Assembly: GCA_964023205.1 (NCBI GenBank)
Contig: OZ026837.1
Span: 9,218,088-9,282,087, forward strand
Length of the DNA: 64,000 nt
Direction of reading: 5' to 3'
DNA from: Lutraria lutraria
Lineage: Eukaryota; Mollusca; Bivalvia; Venerida; Mactridae
Position numbers and translations under genes: made by a program. The notes beneath the pieces were generated by a model. It was given only the letters and a program-made list of their open reading frames with translations. It was not told the DNA's origin and did not search any database. Positions 46,400 through 59,699 of the stretch are shown in pieces; positions within the stretch are counted from its first letter, which is position 1; each line of letters begins with the position of its first letter.

Positions 46400-49300
46400 A
46401 AAACGAATATAAATTGTAAGTCACTGACTCTCTAGGCACCAATCTTAAATTTTTTTTGAAAACATGATTAGACTTCATAAAAAGATAATTGCTCACCTGA
46501 GTACAGACAATACACACAGGCAGGTCTGTTCTAATACTAGATTCTGTAATGGATAATGTTACTAAAATTACACAGTACAAAAATTGCCTGATTTTACTTT
46601 GTTAGTTGATTTAACCATTTATTATTGCAATAACATAAAATGGCAGTTTTGTTTAAAAATAAATTATGTATTTAACAATACACGTTGATATTAAAAACTT
46701 CACTGATGCATTTTTTTGACAAATTTATGAAATATTCCTTATTGTTTTACACTTCTATAAATGCAGTAAATGCAAAATGAAATTGACACTTTTGATCACT
46801 GTACGTATATACCTCAATAATACATAAAAACAAAAAATAATTAACAAAACCCTATTCTTAATTTTATTACTAAACTAGTATCGTAGCTTACGGGATATAT
46901 CCTAAAGACTGAATATAGGGATTTCTTTGGGCTATTTTTATAGCCGATATTGGGTCATATTTCCAATTGAAAATAGTATCTTTTTTTCCCAATTCAAAGA
47001 CAAAAATTCCCAACTGAAACTTCCAAAAATAAAAAAGAACCCTGTCCCTAAATTCTCTGAAAACAGGAGATCTTTCACTGTAATAGATAAGACCTTTGAT
47101 TTTTTCAAAATTTTCTCACTACCCTTGCCAATTGGGAAAATTTAGCGCAATAAATTCCAAGAAGAGAAATATATAATATTAAAGTTGTAACATTTATTTT
47201 CTATGCAATATGTGATTATTTAGTTGTTTAAATAATAAATATAGATATAACTTCACTGTAATCGGTGAAAATGATGTGAAACTGTTACATTTTTCTTCTT
47301 TTTGGTAATTTTACATGATCGTTTTTTAAAACACTTCTTGTTCAGGGAAAATTCAGGCCATTTTATGTGAAAAATGAAGGAAATTTTGCGAGGAGAAACT
47401 GCCGATTTACGGCAGTAAATATAGCAAAGAAAATCACTGTACTATGTGTAGACATGTAATGATTGAAAGTTACCACTATGAATAGTGAATGTGTGTGTTC
47501 ATTTCAATAATGCAAAATTGGTGTCACAAATATTTTCCTAATTTTTAACAATTTCCATTCCCAAAGGTATGGGTCATGTTCCCAAAACAGCTCAAAATAT
47601 CTATCTCTGAATACTGCCAACCCCTCTTCTGAATGTTATAGGCAGGAATTTATTTCAACGCAACTCCATCGAACTGCAAGTTAAATACAAACATCTTTCA
47701 ATACAGTAACCAATGAATTGCATGTGCATATTATAACAATAGTCAATAATGACATAATGTCCGAAATATGCTGTATCCGAATACGTATACAAAAAGCTGG
47801 TTACAAAATACAGCTTTAAAAGACATCGAAAAGAGAAACACTACTACAGTGCTAGGGATAGTACATCATAAGAAAAACGTTATTTACTTCTTTAAACACA
47901 CTGATTTGCTATTTCGACGCAATCGCAATAAAAATATAATAACTGTTTCGTCTCAAAATGTTTCCCGCAAACATAGGTTACACAGCAATAAAATTCTAGC
48001 TCCGAGCCAACCCGAATGCATGCATAAAATATTTTCGGCCCTAGGGTTTTATTTTTTAATAACGTAAATGATTCTTAAAATGTATCTTTCAAATTAAAAG
48101 TAAAGCTCTTTAAAAATGTAAATAAAGTTCATAAATTTAATCCAACAATATGTTTTTGAACGATATGTGAACTTAATATTTCGATAAAAATGCAGTTTAT
48201 TTTTGGGCCTTTATAGGATCTTTTTTATTTCTTAATTCATTATTATTATTATCTTAACATGTTAAAGTTAAAAATCTCAGCTTTCAACGAATAATCTGTA
48301 GTTTAGAACCAAACTAAATTCTATAAATCATAAATCAATCATGGATATTTACAAGGCAGTCATATTCTGTTGCGCTTTACAATGTCAGACAATGTCGAAG
48401 TCACTTTCCATATAATTATTTAATTAACTCAATGTTCAATATTTCGGCCGGAGCCTTTATTAAGAGTAAACATGTAATATAAATTTCACTCTATTAGCAT
48501 TTAAGCACCATTGAAATTACTGCATTGTTTAAAATTATATACACAAGTTATGCATAATATGTTGTTAGAAGAGATGTGTTTTAATTTTTTTCCGAATGTA
48601 GTTTCTGATGTACAGTACCTTACGTCTTTAGGTAGGGCATTCCACCATTTGGTCCAACAATAGAAACAGTCCTAGTTATGCATTTAGCACAACAAACTGA
48701 GTGCTTCGAAATAATGAAAAAATAATATATGTATATTACCTGGGTAGTTTGACAAAACTACATAGTATTACAAAGAGAACTCCAAGCGTTATGAGTTATA
48801 ACATTTTATTTTTATCCAGAGAAAAATATCAATTTTAAACGATTTGTTATGCTAAACTAACTTTACTTTAGTATTTAATTAAGATTCTCTATTATAAAGA
48901 GAACAGCGTACATGACTTACATTTACGTATTTTGCAAGTCAATGTATCTGTTTTAGATATGTACCGTAGGTTTGTCCAATAAGTATGTATAGACTTTTCT
49001 CATAACTCGGGTATTTTTCAATACATGTATTTTGAAACAAAATTTCTGCGACGTATAGTTGAAATCTTCCTTGAGCTGTGGTGCAAATTTGATTAAAATA
49101 CAAAGAACACGAAGTTGCACTGTGTTTAAGTACATCACTAACACCCATCCGGCGCATGGCAATTATTTACGTCTCTTAACGTCACTTTGACGTCAGGTCA
49201 AACTTTTATCATAACTTTGCCTTTAGAGTCGCCGCCCGAACGAAAAAAAAACCGCATTCGATTCCCTTTGTGGGGAAATCCATTTACTTCAGATGTCTAA

Positions 49301-49929
49301 GTGGAATTTCTAGAATCAAAAGAAGATGCACACTCTTCATTGTTTTTGGCACCAAATCTTGCGTGCTTTGAATCTTCTACCACGTAGATATTCTATGAGA
49401 CTTTTGAAATAACAGGGATATGTTAAAACGTATACTGATGTGCTAAAACGTATCGTTTATTTTTTTATATTTTCATAACAAATTTACTAATATTTATAAG
49501 TTAATATTTAACTTTAACGTTAATTTGTCAATAGGCTACCTTGCTGTAGTCCGCTGCATTTACTGTCCGTCCGCCTGGTACTAGCAGCATATGCCTCTGC
49601 GTTCATAAAACAACACAATCATGTGTTTTCCGCCGGACTTAGACACTCCGGCCTTTTCAGAGGTGAGGTTCTCGGTGTTTTTGACACAGACGATTCAGCC
49701 TCTCACGGTTTTGGAATCTGGTGAATGTATGATTTTGATATTCCGAATTGCGATGAAAAATGGCGAATGATGAATCGCCGATCCATTGCAAGCAATTCAC
49801 TAACATATCCTTCTTAAACGTGAAATGTGTGGACAATGAAGAGGTGTTGATAAAACATATTACGTCGCATTTCTCTAATAGTTGAATAGTAACAATAAAA
49901 ATATATTATTAAAATTAAGTAATTATATA
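46400..49929. other. No supported gene; dispersed repeats
   Basis: A possible 5' UTR exon of the BEN-like gene lies at 46499-46545 on the minus strand (acceptor CCATTACAG, donor CTCAG/GTGAGC), but it is not open in the needed frame, so it can only be non-coding. The part 46900-47640 with TTCCCAATTCAAAGAC and CCATTCCCAAAGGTATGG looks like a dispersed repeat shared with 18.95 kb. The frames at 47768-48067 and 48939-49162 have no motif. Confidence 0.4.
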
Positions 49930-50312
49930 TTGCAAGCGTCAAAAATGCGTCTAATTGCATTTGATACACAATATTGAGTTTATTTTTTATACATCCTTTC
50001 CATTATACTTGTCGATACAAAATGTCTTTCTAATATTATTTGTCTATTTGCTAAGCATTATGTATGTTCTTCCTCCGTTTATGTATTTATTTACTCTTGT
50101 ATACTATTTGATATTTGATGTTTTAAGGGTGATGGTGTATGCATGTGTGTAGGTGTGTGTGAGTGTGTGTGCGAGAATCAGGGATTGTTTGTTAATGTTA
50201 CTCATTTACTGTCCACGTATAATAGCATGTATGTAAATATATTTATTATGATGATGTGCCATCGGCATAAATCAAAAATAAAGATCTATCTATCTATCTA
50301 TCTATCTATCTA
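49930..50312 (+). repeat. LINE 3' tail with (ATCT)n
   Basis: AT-rich sequence with a GT-rich stretch (50137-50170) ends TCAAAAATAAAGATCTATCT and seven ATCT units (50284-50312). A gene-less 3' UTR ending in AATAAA plus a short tandem tetranucleotide is the usual 3' end of several non-LTR retrotransposon groups. Confidence 0.55.
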
Positions 50313-50359
50313 GAATATCTGAAAATTTAATCGATCAAATATTTTAAGCTTAAATTTAT

Positions 50360-50760
50360 ACATCGTTTGACCATTGAAAAGAGAAGTTGGACAAATGTAG
50401 ATTTTTGTGATAGAAAATGTACTTTATGTATTATAAAAGTGTCATGAGTGATGAAATTCATTACTTGCTAGAATCAGGGACGCTACATTGCAAGTAGAAT
50501 CACTGCTAGAATGTAGATCTTTGGAAAATGTTAGAAGAAAATTAACTGGTAGAAAAAATTGCATACGCCCTAATTCAACTAAATATAGCCAGGTGCAATT
50601 TAAAAATGTATGTACTGATGATAATTTTACGTAAATTTTCAACAATATTTCATCGTATATGTATATTTTTATTAGTATACTTAATCGCCTTTTGAACGAT
50701 CGTGTCCATATTATTATAAACATTATTTTGATGACTACGGGAACAGCGGCTTTCATGGAA
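50360..50760 (+). pseudogene. LINE C-terminal fragment, decayed
   Basis: In changing plus frames I read KCTLCIIK, then MSDEIHYLLES, spaced like the C--C and DE-H-LL-C zinc-binding end of bivalve LINE proteins, followed by a hydrophobic stretch. Stops interrupt it. It follows directly after the (ATCT)n tail of another LINE and precedes the promoter region of the TLC-domain gene. Confidence 0.45.
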
Positions 50761-51008
50761 AAGGTCCATTGTATAAAATGTGTCGATAGTTCAGTTTTCT
50801 ATAGTTGTCACTCGCTCGGTGCGCATAAATTTCGATGCGTCTCAAATTACAGCGTTTTTACATCCGCTGTGCAGTTCGAACGTTCAGTGTAGGTTTATTC
50901 TGTTTTCATGAGTACTTTCAGTACTTTGATTATCCTAACGTAACCGGGCAAGGACGGTACTAGTTGGGTTTTATCAAATATCCTAATTCATTTGTTACGA
51001 GTCTTTTG

Positions 51009-51013
51009 ATTGG
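51009..51013 (-). promoter_or_regulatory. Inverted CCAAT box upstream of the TLC gene
   Basis: ATTGG (CCAAT on the minus strand) lies 34 bases 5' of the ATG at 51047, in a locally GC-richer stretch (GGAAGCCGGACGGTGCG). It could be promoter or 5' UTR. No TATA box is evident. Confidence 0.3.
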
Positions 51014-51046
51014 TTAATCCGGAAGCCGGACGGTGCGATGTAAACA

Positions 51047-54000
51047 ATGGGCGTTAGTTTGTTATCAATTGGTGCAATATTCTTTCCTGGTGTCAATATC
51101 ATAGTAAAGAAATTGTTACAAACATTATTCAATAGTAGTCTTTCATTAGCAGATCAATACCTTATTACTGAAAAGTGAGTTTTTATCATTCATTCGTTAA
51201 AACACTCCATACTTTTAACAGAGTGTTTCTATGATTTTCTTCTCGTACAATTTATCCTACCACTAAAAATATTAAGACTGTACTTTGCTTAGGAAATTGT
51301 TATTCGTTATTGATTCCTATATTGATAGTCTAATATGGATGCATGTATTAAGTTGACAGTTTGATCCATCATTTAAAATGGCAAATACGTACACATGATA
51401 TAAATTATGATCCTTGAATACAGAAATGATTTAGATCTATCTAAACTATAACTGTGATAGTTTAGGGATACTATAATCAAGAGTCCCAAGATAGATCTAT
51501 ATTCCAAAATATTCTCTTAACCTTTACAGAATTAAGTTTAATTTATCCAGTTATGAACCAGTGAGCTGTAGAGATTATCAACAGATTGACATGGTATAAT
51601 TGTGTTTTTAATGTATTTTCAATTATGTGGCTTACTTCAGATGTGTAAACTCAGTACAAGCAATCATATCTACTGTTGTTGGAATCATCATCATCCTGGC
51701 CTGTCAGGAAAACATAATGACTAAAACGTAAGTTTTTTTATGCACCATTTCAGCAACTCTTTCAAGTGCAATGTAATTCAGGACAAGACTGTAAATAAAA
51801 ATAAGTTTGTTTCGATCGAGTGCTCCAACCTACTCACGAAAGTCCTAGCAAATGAATAAATGCAATTTTTGGGGCATATTTTTTACTATTGTTAAATAGT
51901 CAAATCCCTACCTACCTACCCAGTGCTAAAATTCTGGGTCGGAGCACTCCAAACAAACTTATTTTTATTTTCAGCCCAATCATATAAAGATAGACAAAAG
52001 TCCTTCCTACTAGAGCTGTAACCTGTTGCCATATACATGTAACAGTATTTTGGTATATTGTGGTATGCTGCTATATAGATATGTGTACCATATTGATAGG
52101 ATTTGTATTGCTTTTATTGGCACATTTCATTTGACATAAATTTCTGCAAAAGAAACCATCAAAATTTGCAATTATATTTCAAAATAAGAATTTAAAACTT
52201 GTACTGATTCTTCATTAGTTTCTGAGTCTTATTAACCTTCTGCAGAGTTATCTTCATGACTTGGCTGTGCTTTGAATAGAATATAAGTTTTTGCTTTTTC
52301 AAAGTATGTCTCTACTTTAAGTTAACTCTGAAAACTAGCTCGCTGATTTTATTTTACCTTTATTTATTATATGAGGTCAGTCACTGCCAGTGTATCATAC
52401 TAAAGAGCATCAGGGCTTTCCTTTGACCCTTAAAATGGTATTTTGACTCTTGAAATCAGCAAAATAAGGTTTTTGACTCTTGAGAATTGGAACCAAAAGG
52501 TTAAATTTACTATTACATTAGTAGGAAATTTTGTAGACTCTTTCAATTTCTATCAGCTAAAGGCCATTTTGACCCCAACTTTTAAAGTCTAGGGAGCACC
52601 CTGAGCATAGCACCAGTCCTGTACTGCTATACATGTCATAACAGAAGTTGCCTGGCAATACACTGTCCAAATTTCTACTCGGGAACAAATGACCGTACTA
52701 CATGACAATCTTTTCATGAGTGGGGAAATATCCTATGATCCACAATTTGGATACTCAAGGTTGGTTTACATTAATATATATAGGGAAAGAATTTGGACTG
52801 AAATTTCATTTCTGATTACAAAAGGCATTCAGATAATCTCAAGACAAAAACCAGGTTTCTGCAGCATCAAAATGTTCTATTTCTCATTTCAGTAAATACT
52901 GTTATTCTTTTATGTTTAAAATTACTATTCAGTTTAACTGTTTATTCTACTTTCAGTCATTGGTTAACAAAAACGTATGCATGGTTCGGCTTGCCATATT
53001 TCATATATGATGTCTGGGCTATGTACAATACACATTATTACCTGAATGAAGAAGACATGGTGAAGCTGAAGTTGAGAGGTAGATTGAGGCACTTTGCCCA
53101 TCAGAATGTTTCCATGTTAATCCACCATTTGATGCTTCCATGCATCTTCCTCCCCATTATATTGGTTAGTATATAACAATACTACAGACATCTTATTATA
53201 CTTTAGGACCCCTTCCCTAGACTCATACCAGCAGTTTTCTGTATTATCAAGTTGTAGCCTGTAAAGGGCACCATCCTCTTCAAAAATTTCTTTGAAATCA
53301 TGCTATTTTCCCAAATTTCGATTGTACTATTTAAAATTTCATTTCCCAAAATGGTTTCAGAAATATGTTCTTAAATTAGCACATGTTAAGTTGGATTTTG
53401 CCTTTTTGATTGTCAAAATAATGAACATTTAAAATATGAATAAAATAATCTTGACCATGGCATAATTTCATGTTTACTATTATTTTTCAGTATTTACGCA
53501 ATGATAAGGGAGATTACTTTGTTGGTATATTCTACATGTGTGAAGCTGCGATCCCATTTGTATCAGTTCGATTCATACTAGCACAGGTACAGACATTTCA
53601 AATTTGCATTTTTAATTGATCATGCTATATTTCAATTATAAAAGCGAAAGGTTGCTTTGAAACCAAAATGGTACCTCAGTGGACATCTATAGGGCAAGTA
53701 ATAGTATAAATGATCCAGTAGTAGTTTGAACGGTCCAATAATGTTCTCAAGTTCGTCAGTCTTCTTGTCCAGTAAAAGTACATTGTCTTTTGCATACACT
53801 GGTGACTAACAGGCCTGACCTATTTTTATCCTGGTGATAGATATTTATTTATTGCACAAACTGCTTTAACAATTGACTGATTAGAAAGTAGAGTTGATCC
53901 AAAACATAATTATGTCGAATTGTTTCTTTGAATTTTGTTTAAAAATCTAAGTTAATTTTAGTTGTATTGACGCAAATAAGTATCAGTATTATTTTAGTGC

Positions 54001-54312
54001 TTTTACAATTTTACTTTTCAGTTGGAGATGAAAGACAATGCGCTGTATATTATCTCAGGGCTTTTAATGATTTTTGTATTTTTTGTTGTACGTTTATGTA
54101 TATTTCCATTTCTATATTGGAAATATGGGGCCTATGCATCTATCCCCTTTTTAGAGACACCATTTAGAATTCCTTTAAAGTGCAATATTGGATGCCTTGG
54201 TCTTATTATTCTTCAAATTTATTTTTTCGGTCTCATGCTCCGAGGAGCTTATAGAGTGTTTTATAAAATGCATAAAAGAAAAGTTAACTCAGCATTGATA
54301 AAAAATAAGTAA
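51047..54312 (+). CDS. TLCD3A: TLC-domain membrane protein, TLCD3/FAM57 family
   Basis: Five coding exons: 51047-51174, 51641-51727, 52957-53164, 53491-53586 and 54022-54312, all with GT-AG junctions and matching phases (2, 2, 0, 0), total 810 bases, 269 residues. Human TLCD3A has 257. Family marks in order: FFPG near residue 12, a GIIIILACQ membrane segment, HWL at 73-75, PYFIYDVWAMY at 85-95 (PYMIYDSYAMY in the vertebrate protein), the paired His of MLIHHLMLP (128-129), GDYFVGIFYMCEAAIPFVS, PFLYWKYG and a final QIYFFGLMLRGAYRVF. At least six hydrophobic segments are visible. TLC proteins are multi-pass membrane proteins of the ER or plasma membrane acting on lipids: TLCD3B is linked to ceramide synthesis, TLCD3A is less well defined. 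I cannot separate A from B here; an invertebrate may have one ancestral gene. Introns carry a small MITE at 52411. Confidence 0.93.
52411..52603. mobile_element. 193-bp element in intron 2 of the TLC gene
   Basis: Left end CAGGGCTTTCC and right end GGAGCACCCTG are imperfect inverse complements, and AGCAT lies directly outside both ends (52406-52410 and 52604-52608). The interior repeats TTTTGACTCTTGA twice and TTTGACCC twice. No coding. Confidence 0.6.
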
Positions 54313-57199
54313 TTTTGTATTACTTCCCTTCATTATTATTTGTCAGACTTTTGTAATTTTCATTGTTTTAATCACTATTGATTAATTGTCAAGCCTGCAT
54401 GTGACATGGTATCCACAGTTTTGATCAGTGTATGTGCATGCGTCCGTCTGCCCAGTTTTTTACTGGACCTTAAATATTTGTTCAGGGATTTGGAATTTAA
54501 GTGGCACATTATCATAATAATAATAATGAAAATAAAGGCTTTATTTATAGAGGAAACACAGTGAGACAATGCCTAATCATCTATGTGAGCCTACTGGTTA
54601 ACAATTTTACATCATAATAGCTAGTACATACATCCATGACTAGCATTTAAAACTAGGTAAAAGCAACAAATTTATGTGCATACGTACATTAATAGCATTT
54701 AAAATAGATAAAAAAACAGCCATACTTATATACATACAAGAAAACAACAAACAACATGTCAATGATATGACAACCATTCAGTATACTTTTCTATTGAAAG
54801 TTTTTAAATACTGAGCATTTTGTTCATCTATGGGTTTAGAATTCCACATTTTCAGTTCAGAGTAATTAAGGGAATTTCTTATAAATGAAGTCATGGTATA
54901 GAAACATATAGAATTTGTTTTTTGTTAGATGATCCTAGATAATGTGCAATGTCAGTATGATTTTTTGTCTTGTAAGTACTTTGGGCTTATATTATTTAAT
55001 TATGATTGATTTTTATGTAGACACCATGTCAACCGCAAGAACCCTGTGATGTCCATTATTATTAGCTTTGACAGTGGTCTTTGGATTTTTAATGAATAAT
55101 TGAATTATTCACTTCTTTAATGTACTTGTTTAAATTATTGATTGGTCTGTTAGTAAATACACATTTTTCCAATTATTAATTACATTGTATTATAAATTAC
55201 ATTGTGCATTAATTCAAGATATTATTCTTTTGCTGTGATATTATGTATTTTTTTTTGCAATTTATGTATAATATTATATTATATTCTTTTATACTATTAT
55301 TAATTTATTATACCTCACTAAGTTTATTTGTATTAAAAGCCATTTACAACTGCAGTCAGTCATTTTGATGAATCGATTTTGAGGGACAAGGCCATCATTA
55401 AAAAATTGTTTGTTTAAATATTTTTTTATGAAATTGCATTGATAAAATAATTGACAATTTTGAAATACACACTATTTTCATGTAGTCTGCTCTGCATTAA
55501 ACATGTAATTGGACAGAACAAAATATGATGGAACAACCAGTTTGTATTGGATTAAGGCCATGTATTCTGGTATGGTTTAAAAATAGAAAACACTTTTAAC
55601 TGAACGGGTGCAAACAGATAACAAAAAAAAACAGAAGAACAAAAAAACTTGAAAACCTAAAAAAATGAAAAGTAGAGGCCATTTTGATGGGTTGGTTGGA
55701 CCACTACAAACAAAGAATTTTTTATTTTCAGACCAACATAAGTTTTGTGTTTTTCTTTAAAATTCAGAAACCACCACTTGACAGTTATTACATGAGAATC
55801 CAAATAATGATATAAATGATGTTTTTATCTACATAACACTTGTGCCATAGTCTTCATTTATGTTAGAAAATTAATTATTAGTTATCATATTAATTATTAT
55901 TAGTTAGAGACCATAACCGCTGGATCACATAGACCCACTTAAAAAAATACACTTACCAGTATGTATGATATTGACCTCATAAATGGACCTTTCTACTATT
56001 TTTATTATTTCTATATTTTGTTGACAAATTTGAATTATTTTCATTATGTAAAAAGTCCATCAATGTGTAAATTGATATTTTAAGCGAGTTTATGCCCTAA
56101 CATGAACAGTAAGTACTTTCTTATGTATGTGTTTATACTAAAATGATGGATTTTTCATTTTCTCACATTTTGAATTATGATAATGGTACTGGTATGCTGT
56201 TAACAATTCTATTTTTATGTACAGGTTATAGTGCATATTTGGTTGATCTTCAGAGATTAAGAGAACTAAAAGGAACGGTAGATATTGTAGCTTTCTTATA
56301 CTGGAGAACACCCAAATATGCATTGTAACTGTCTTAGTACTCTGCATGTGAAGTATATACTTAGTCGTTTGAAATATATATTCTAATAAGTTAAGAAAGC
56401 CAAAACTTCAGAAAATCCTTGTCACTGATTGGATAAGAAAGTGGGGCTAGCACTCGTAGTTTCATACAAGTGGTCTATTTTTTTTTATGAGAGGTATCAT
56501 ATAAAAGCAATGAAATTTCATAGTAGGATATATTTCATTAAAGAGAAGTGATATTGTACTGCCTTTTAATTTGATGTATGTAACAATTGTAAGCATCATC
56601 TATAGCGCTCATCCTGTGACAATGCGCAGTTTGTGGGTCATCCACAGGTTCAACATTTCGTTGTTTGTTTGTTCTGGGTTAGACAAGCTTGTCAGACCAG
56701 TCCATAACATAGAAAAATTGAATATCGTATATCTAAGTTACTTCATTGTTTTTCATTGTGCCTTCTACAATGGTATCAGGTTTACTTCTCAGGACGATAG
56801 GTCATGATATGTTTAATTAATTATTGTATGGCAATACGAGTATGTAAGCTTATTAGTTACTCCTTGCACCTTTCTCTCATAACACATAACTTGCTAGAGT
56901 TGTCTGTATACCAAGCTGGCAAACAAAGTATGAATATTCAATGTAACAGGATTTCAGTCATTATTGCTCATCACCATGATAATAGAAAAATGACCAAAAC
57001 TGATTTAATTACGCATATATTTAGTGAAGCTATCTAAATCTCAGAAGTCTAACTTCTCAGGGCTGTACTTCTCAATGCTTTTTCAGTCCTAAGGTTGCAT
57101 TCCATGTTGGTCTGCTTGAACATTGTGAATGCAACTGCAAGTATCACTTGCATTACATAACCTAATCCATGCATGTTGGCGTACCTCTCAGTACCGGTT
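54313..57199. other. 3' flank of the TLC gene; no further gene supported
   Basis: AATAAA occurs at 54531 (GAAAATAAAGGC) after an AAT microsatellite and could end the TLC transcript. From about 54540 to 54960 the sequence, read on the minus strand, resembles another LINE 3' part. A T-rich low-complexity zone lies at 55230-55320. The plus-strand frames at 56143-56328 and 56571-57037 show no motif. A dispersed-element end (CTATAGCGCTCATCCTGTGAC) is at 56600-56620. Confidence 0.4.
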
Positions 57200-58400
57200 A
57201 GGATATTTTACACCATGTGAGTATACTTTTAGCTGTCTTGGTTCTGTTAAATGTTGAAACATTAATTTCAGCTGGGGTCTCCTGTTGTGACTTACTGGTA
57301 AATGATTGATTTTGTGTACATATATCTATCACCTTTTCACAAGGTTCTTCTGGCACTAGCAAATTTGTCTTGACTAGTACTTTTCTGGCTATCAGAGTAA
57401 CATCTTTGATATGAACACTCTTTAAGGCTGTTGTGTTCCCAGTGATCTGTTTTTCCTGCTTTTGCTCTCTATCGTTCTTCCTTACCCAAACCTTTGTGGG
57501 GAGGACATGTTTTGCCTTTTTGAATCTCCCCATTGCTTTATAAGAATTTCTGACTCTGTATCCTAAACAAAATAATTCATGTTTAATTGGTAGATGACTT
57601 TTTTAACAACTCGTGCAATATCTTGATTTTCAACAATTGTCTAAAAATGTTCAATTTTCTATCAGCCCTCGACTAATTTACAATGTCAGTTGACATGGCA
57701 GCAGGCGTCGTTCCATAACAACATATTCCCCAGTTTTATTCAATGGAACAGTTGTTTTGATTCATTCATACATCAGGTACCAATCTGGACAAAGAATCAG
57801 CAATATTTGACGTGTCACAAATATGTCTTTCCTATTCGGTTGAAGTCTTAACATCCAACTTTATACTCTAGTGTGTGGCTTTAATTTGGATGAAAATATG
57901 AATTCAAGAAGTTTGTGATCCTTTAGCGGTTCAAATACTTTTCCTCACTAGTTCATAATTATGTAAACGTTCACTTGCCCAAACAGTAGACAATGCTTCC
58001 TTTTCTGTTTGTGAGTACTTCTGTTTTATAGGAGTCACTGTTCTGTCAATGTTTATCTCCCTGTACCAAAACACAACATAATCACATAATTATGATTTTA
58101 TCTTTCTTAATTACACGTATATCTAAGTTTCTGGTATTGGCCAACAATTTCTTCAATTTGTTGAAACATTCTTCTTGATCTTGAGTCCGCTGTTATGGAA
58201 GATTCTTTCTTGTTTTCTCAATGGTTCAGAAAATGCAGCAATATTTGGTATAAACCTGGCACTGAAGTTCATGTGTCCTAGAAAACTCTTCTCCTCAGAG
58301 GTATTTGTTGAAATTCAGGAACTGGCTTCACTTTATTTTCAGTATCTCCGTTACCATGTTTTGGAAACACATGCCCCATAAAATCAATGTGATTTATATT
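57200..58400 (-). pseudogene. Ty3/gypsy-type retrotransposon relic 1
   Basis: Read on the minus strand from right to left in changing frames: a reverse-transcriptase connection part (FLGHMNFSARFIPNIAAFSE, near 58230-58300), RNase H parts (KYSQTEKEALSTVWASERLH, near 57960-58010), a NIADSLSRLVPDV-like linker near 57770-57810, and an integrase C-terminal-like open frame of 111 residues (57198-57533; MGRFKKAKHVLPTKVWVRKN). The zinc finger and catalytic core of the integrase are absent, so there is an internal deletion besides the stops and frameshifts. The assignment of the 111-residue frame is less certain than the rest. Non-functional. Confidence 0.7.
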
Positions 58401-58463
58401 CCAAGTAATGTTCTCATGAGACATTGTGAACTACATTTTTCAATTCAACGATTTCACAGTGAC

Positions 58464-58610
58464 TTAGTATGACAAATAATTTCCTGTATTACTCAGGCGA
58501 GGATTATAGTTGTCTGGCAAACTTGTAGCTTGATCCTTCCATGGTAAACTCACTTCATATCTATTAGATTTATAGATAGCATGCTGTTCTGTGGATTGAA
58601 CAATTTTCAT
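58464..58610 (-). pseudogene. BEL/Pao-like retrotransposon fragment
   Basis: The minus-strand frame contains NRYEVSLPWKDQATSLPDNY close to its end. The RYEV-LPWK---LP-NY pattern is typical of the region just before the reverse transcriptase in BEL/Pao elements, not of Ty3/gypsy. It is only about 40 residues long and lies between two gypsy-type relics, so it is a nested or rearranged scrap. Confidence 0.6.
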
Positions 58611-58704
58611 ATTTTCTGGCGACAGCTGATTTTCATAGTTTTCAGTAGATTCAAGGTCCCCAAAACGACTAAGTGTATCAGTCACTCTTTTGAAAGAATG
58701 TATG

Positions 58705-59690
58705 CTATTTGTTATTAGAAATGTTGTCCTTACAGAGCTTCCCTACACACGGACAATGCTTCTTTTCAATCTGTGCCCAGTTGCGTTTTGACGTGAATTC
58801 TAATGGTTTACCGCCTTGCATTAAGACAGCACCAAGGCCATATTGATTATTGTCTGTTTGTACTTCTAGCTCTTTGTTTGGATCGAAATAAGCAAAAATG
58901 GAAGCTTCTGTGACTTGCTTTTTCATCTTGCTGAAAGCGCTTTCACATTTCTTTGACCAAAAAGAAAGAAACATCCTTCCTAGTAAAGAAACGTATTGGC
59001 TCGAATGTGTCAGCTAAAGATGGCAAGAATCTAGCAAGATATTGTACTAGACCACACAGTCGTTTTACACCACTAACATACTTAGTGGTGGCGGGCATAT
59101 TAAGGATAGCTTCAATTTTTCTGCTCATCTGTCAGGACATCTTTGTCAGTGATCTTATGTCCATGAAAGGTAAACGATTTCAGACCGATTTCTTTCTTTC
59201 TTTATCATTATTTACATTATCTACAGCTTCTTCAACTTAAGATTGTTCTCGCGCATAGCTTCTTCATCTGTTTCACCTTGACCAGCATTGATGATATAGT
59301 GAATATACCATCTAGGCCTTCTAACGCCTCATTCAGTTTGCGTTGGAGAATTTCCCTTGAGACTCACGGACCAAATGAAAGTCGTGTCCATCTGTAACGA
59401 CCAAATTGTGTAATCATAGTAGTAAGTTCACTTGATTCCTCATCTAAGAGCACTTGGCAGAATGCTTCTATTATGTCCAGTTTACTAAATACTCGAGCGG
59501 TAAAACAACATCAAGTGTTGAAAGCGTGTATTTCTCTCGTTGTTGAGCTGAGTTCAAAGTTTGCTGATCTGTACAGATTCTTAGGTTTCCAAAAAAAATA
59601 TCCTGAACTACTAGTCCAGCACTTTGAAGAAGTAGTGCTTTCTTCTGAGATTTATTGTCACCCTTTTCCTCGTTAACATGGAGTTCAAAA
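58705..59690 (-). pseudogene. Ty3/gypsy-type retrotransposon relic 2
   Basis: From right to left on the minus strand: a gag-like piece (KKALLLQSAGLVVQDIFF, near 59580-59640) is joined almost directly to a reverse-transcriptase piece (FSKLDIIEAFCQVLLDEESS near 59460-59510, then QFGRYRWTRLSFG near 59390), with most of gag, protease and the first part of the polymerase missing. The chain then reaches NEALEGLDGIFTI at 59310, where the catalytic YxDD motif should follow but is lost. A connection part (VKRLCGLVQYLARFLPSLAD) lies at 59030-59090 and an RNase H start (FWSKKCESAFSKMKKQV, QTDNNQYGLGAVLMQGG) at 58780-58960. Non-functional. Confidence 0.82.
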
Positions 59691-59699
59691 CTCCTTAGC

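Noticed and set aside
46499..46545. Extra coding exon of the BEN-like gene (CIVCTQ motif)
   Set aside because: Splice sites look fair, but the only frame joining to the next exon contains a stop; at most a 5' UTR exon.
48939..49162. Two overlapping minus-strand frames near 49 kb as first exon of the BEN-like gene
   Set aside because: No donor in a frame that joins to the exon at 46396 could be found.
56143..56328. Possible alternative last exon of the TLC gene (acceptor at 56224)
   Set aside because: The TLC frame already ends properly at 54312 with a family-typical C-terminus, and the new frame has no family similarity.
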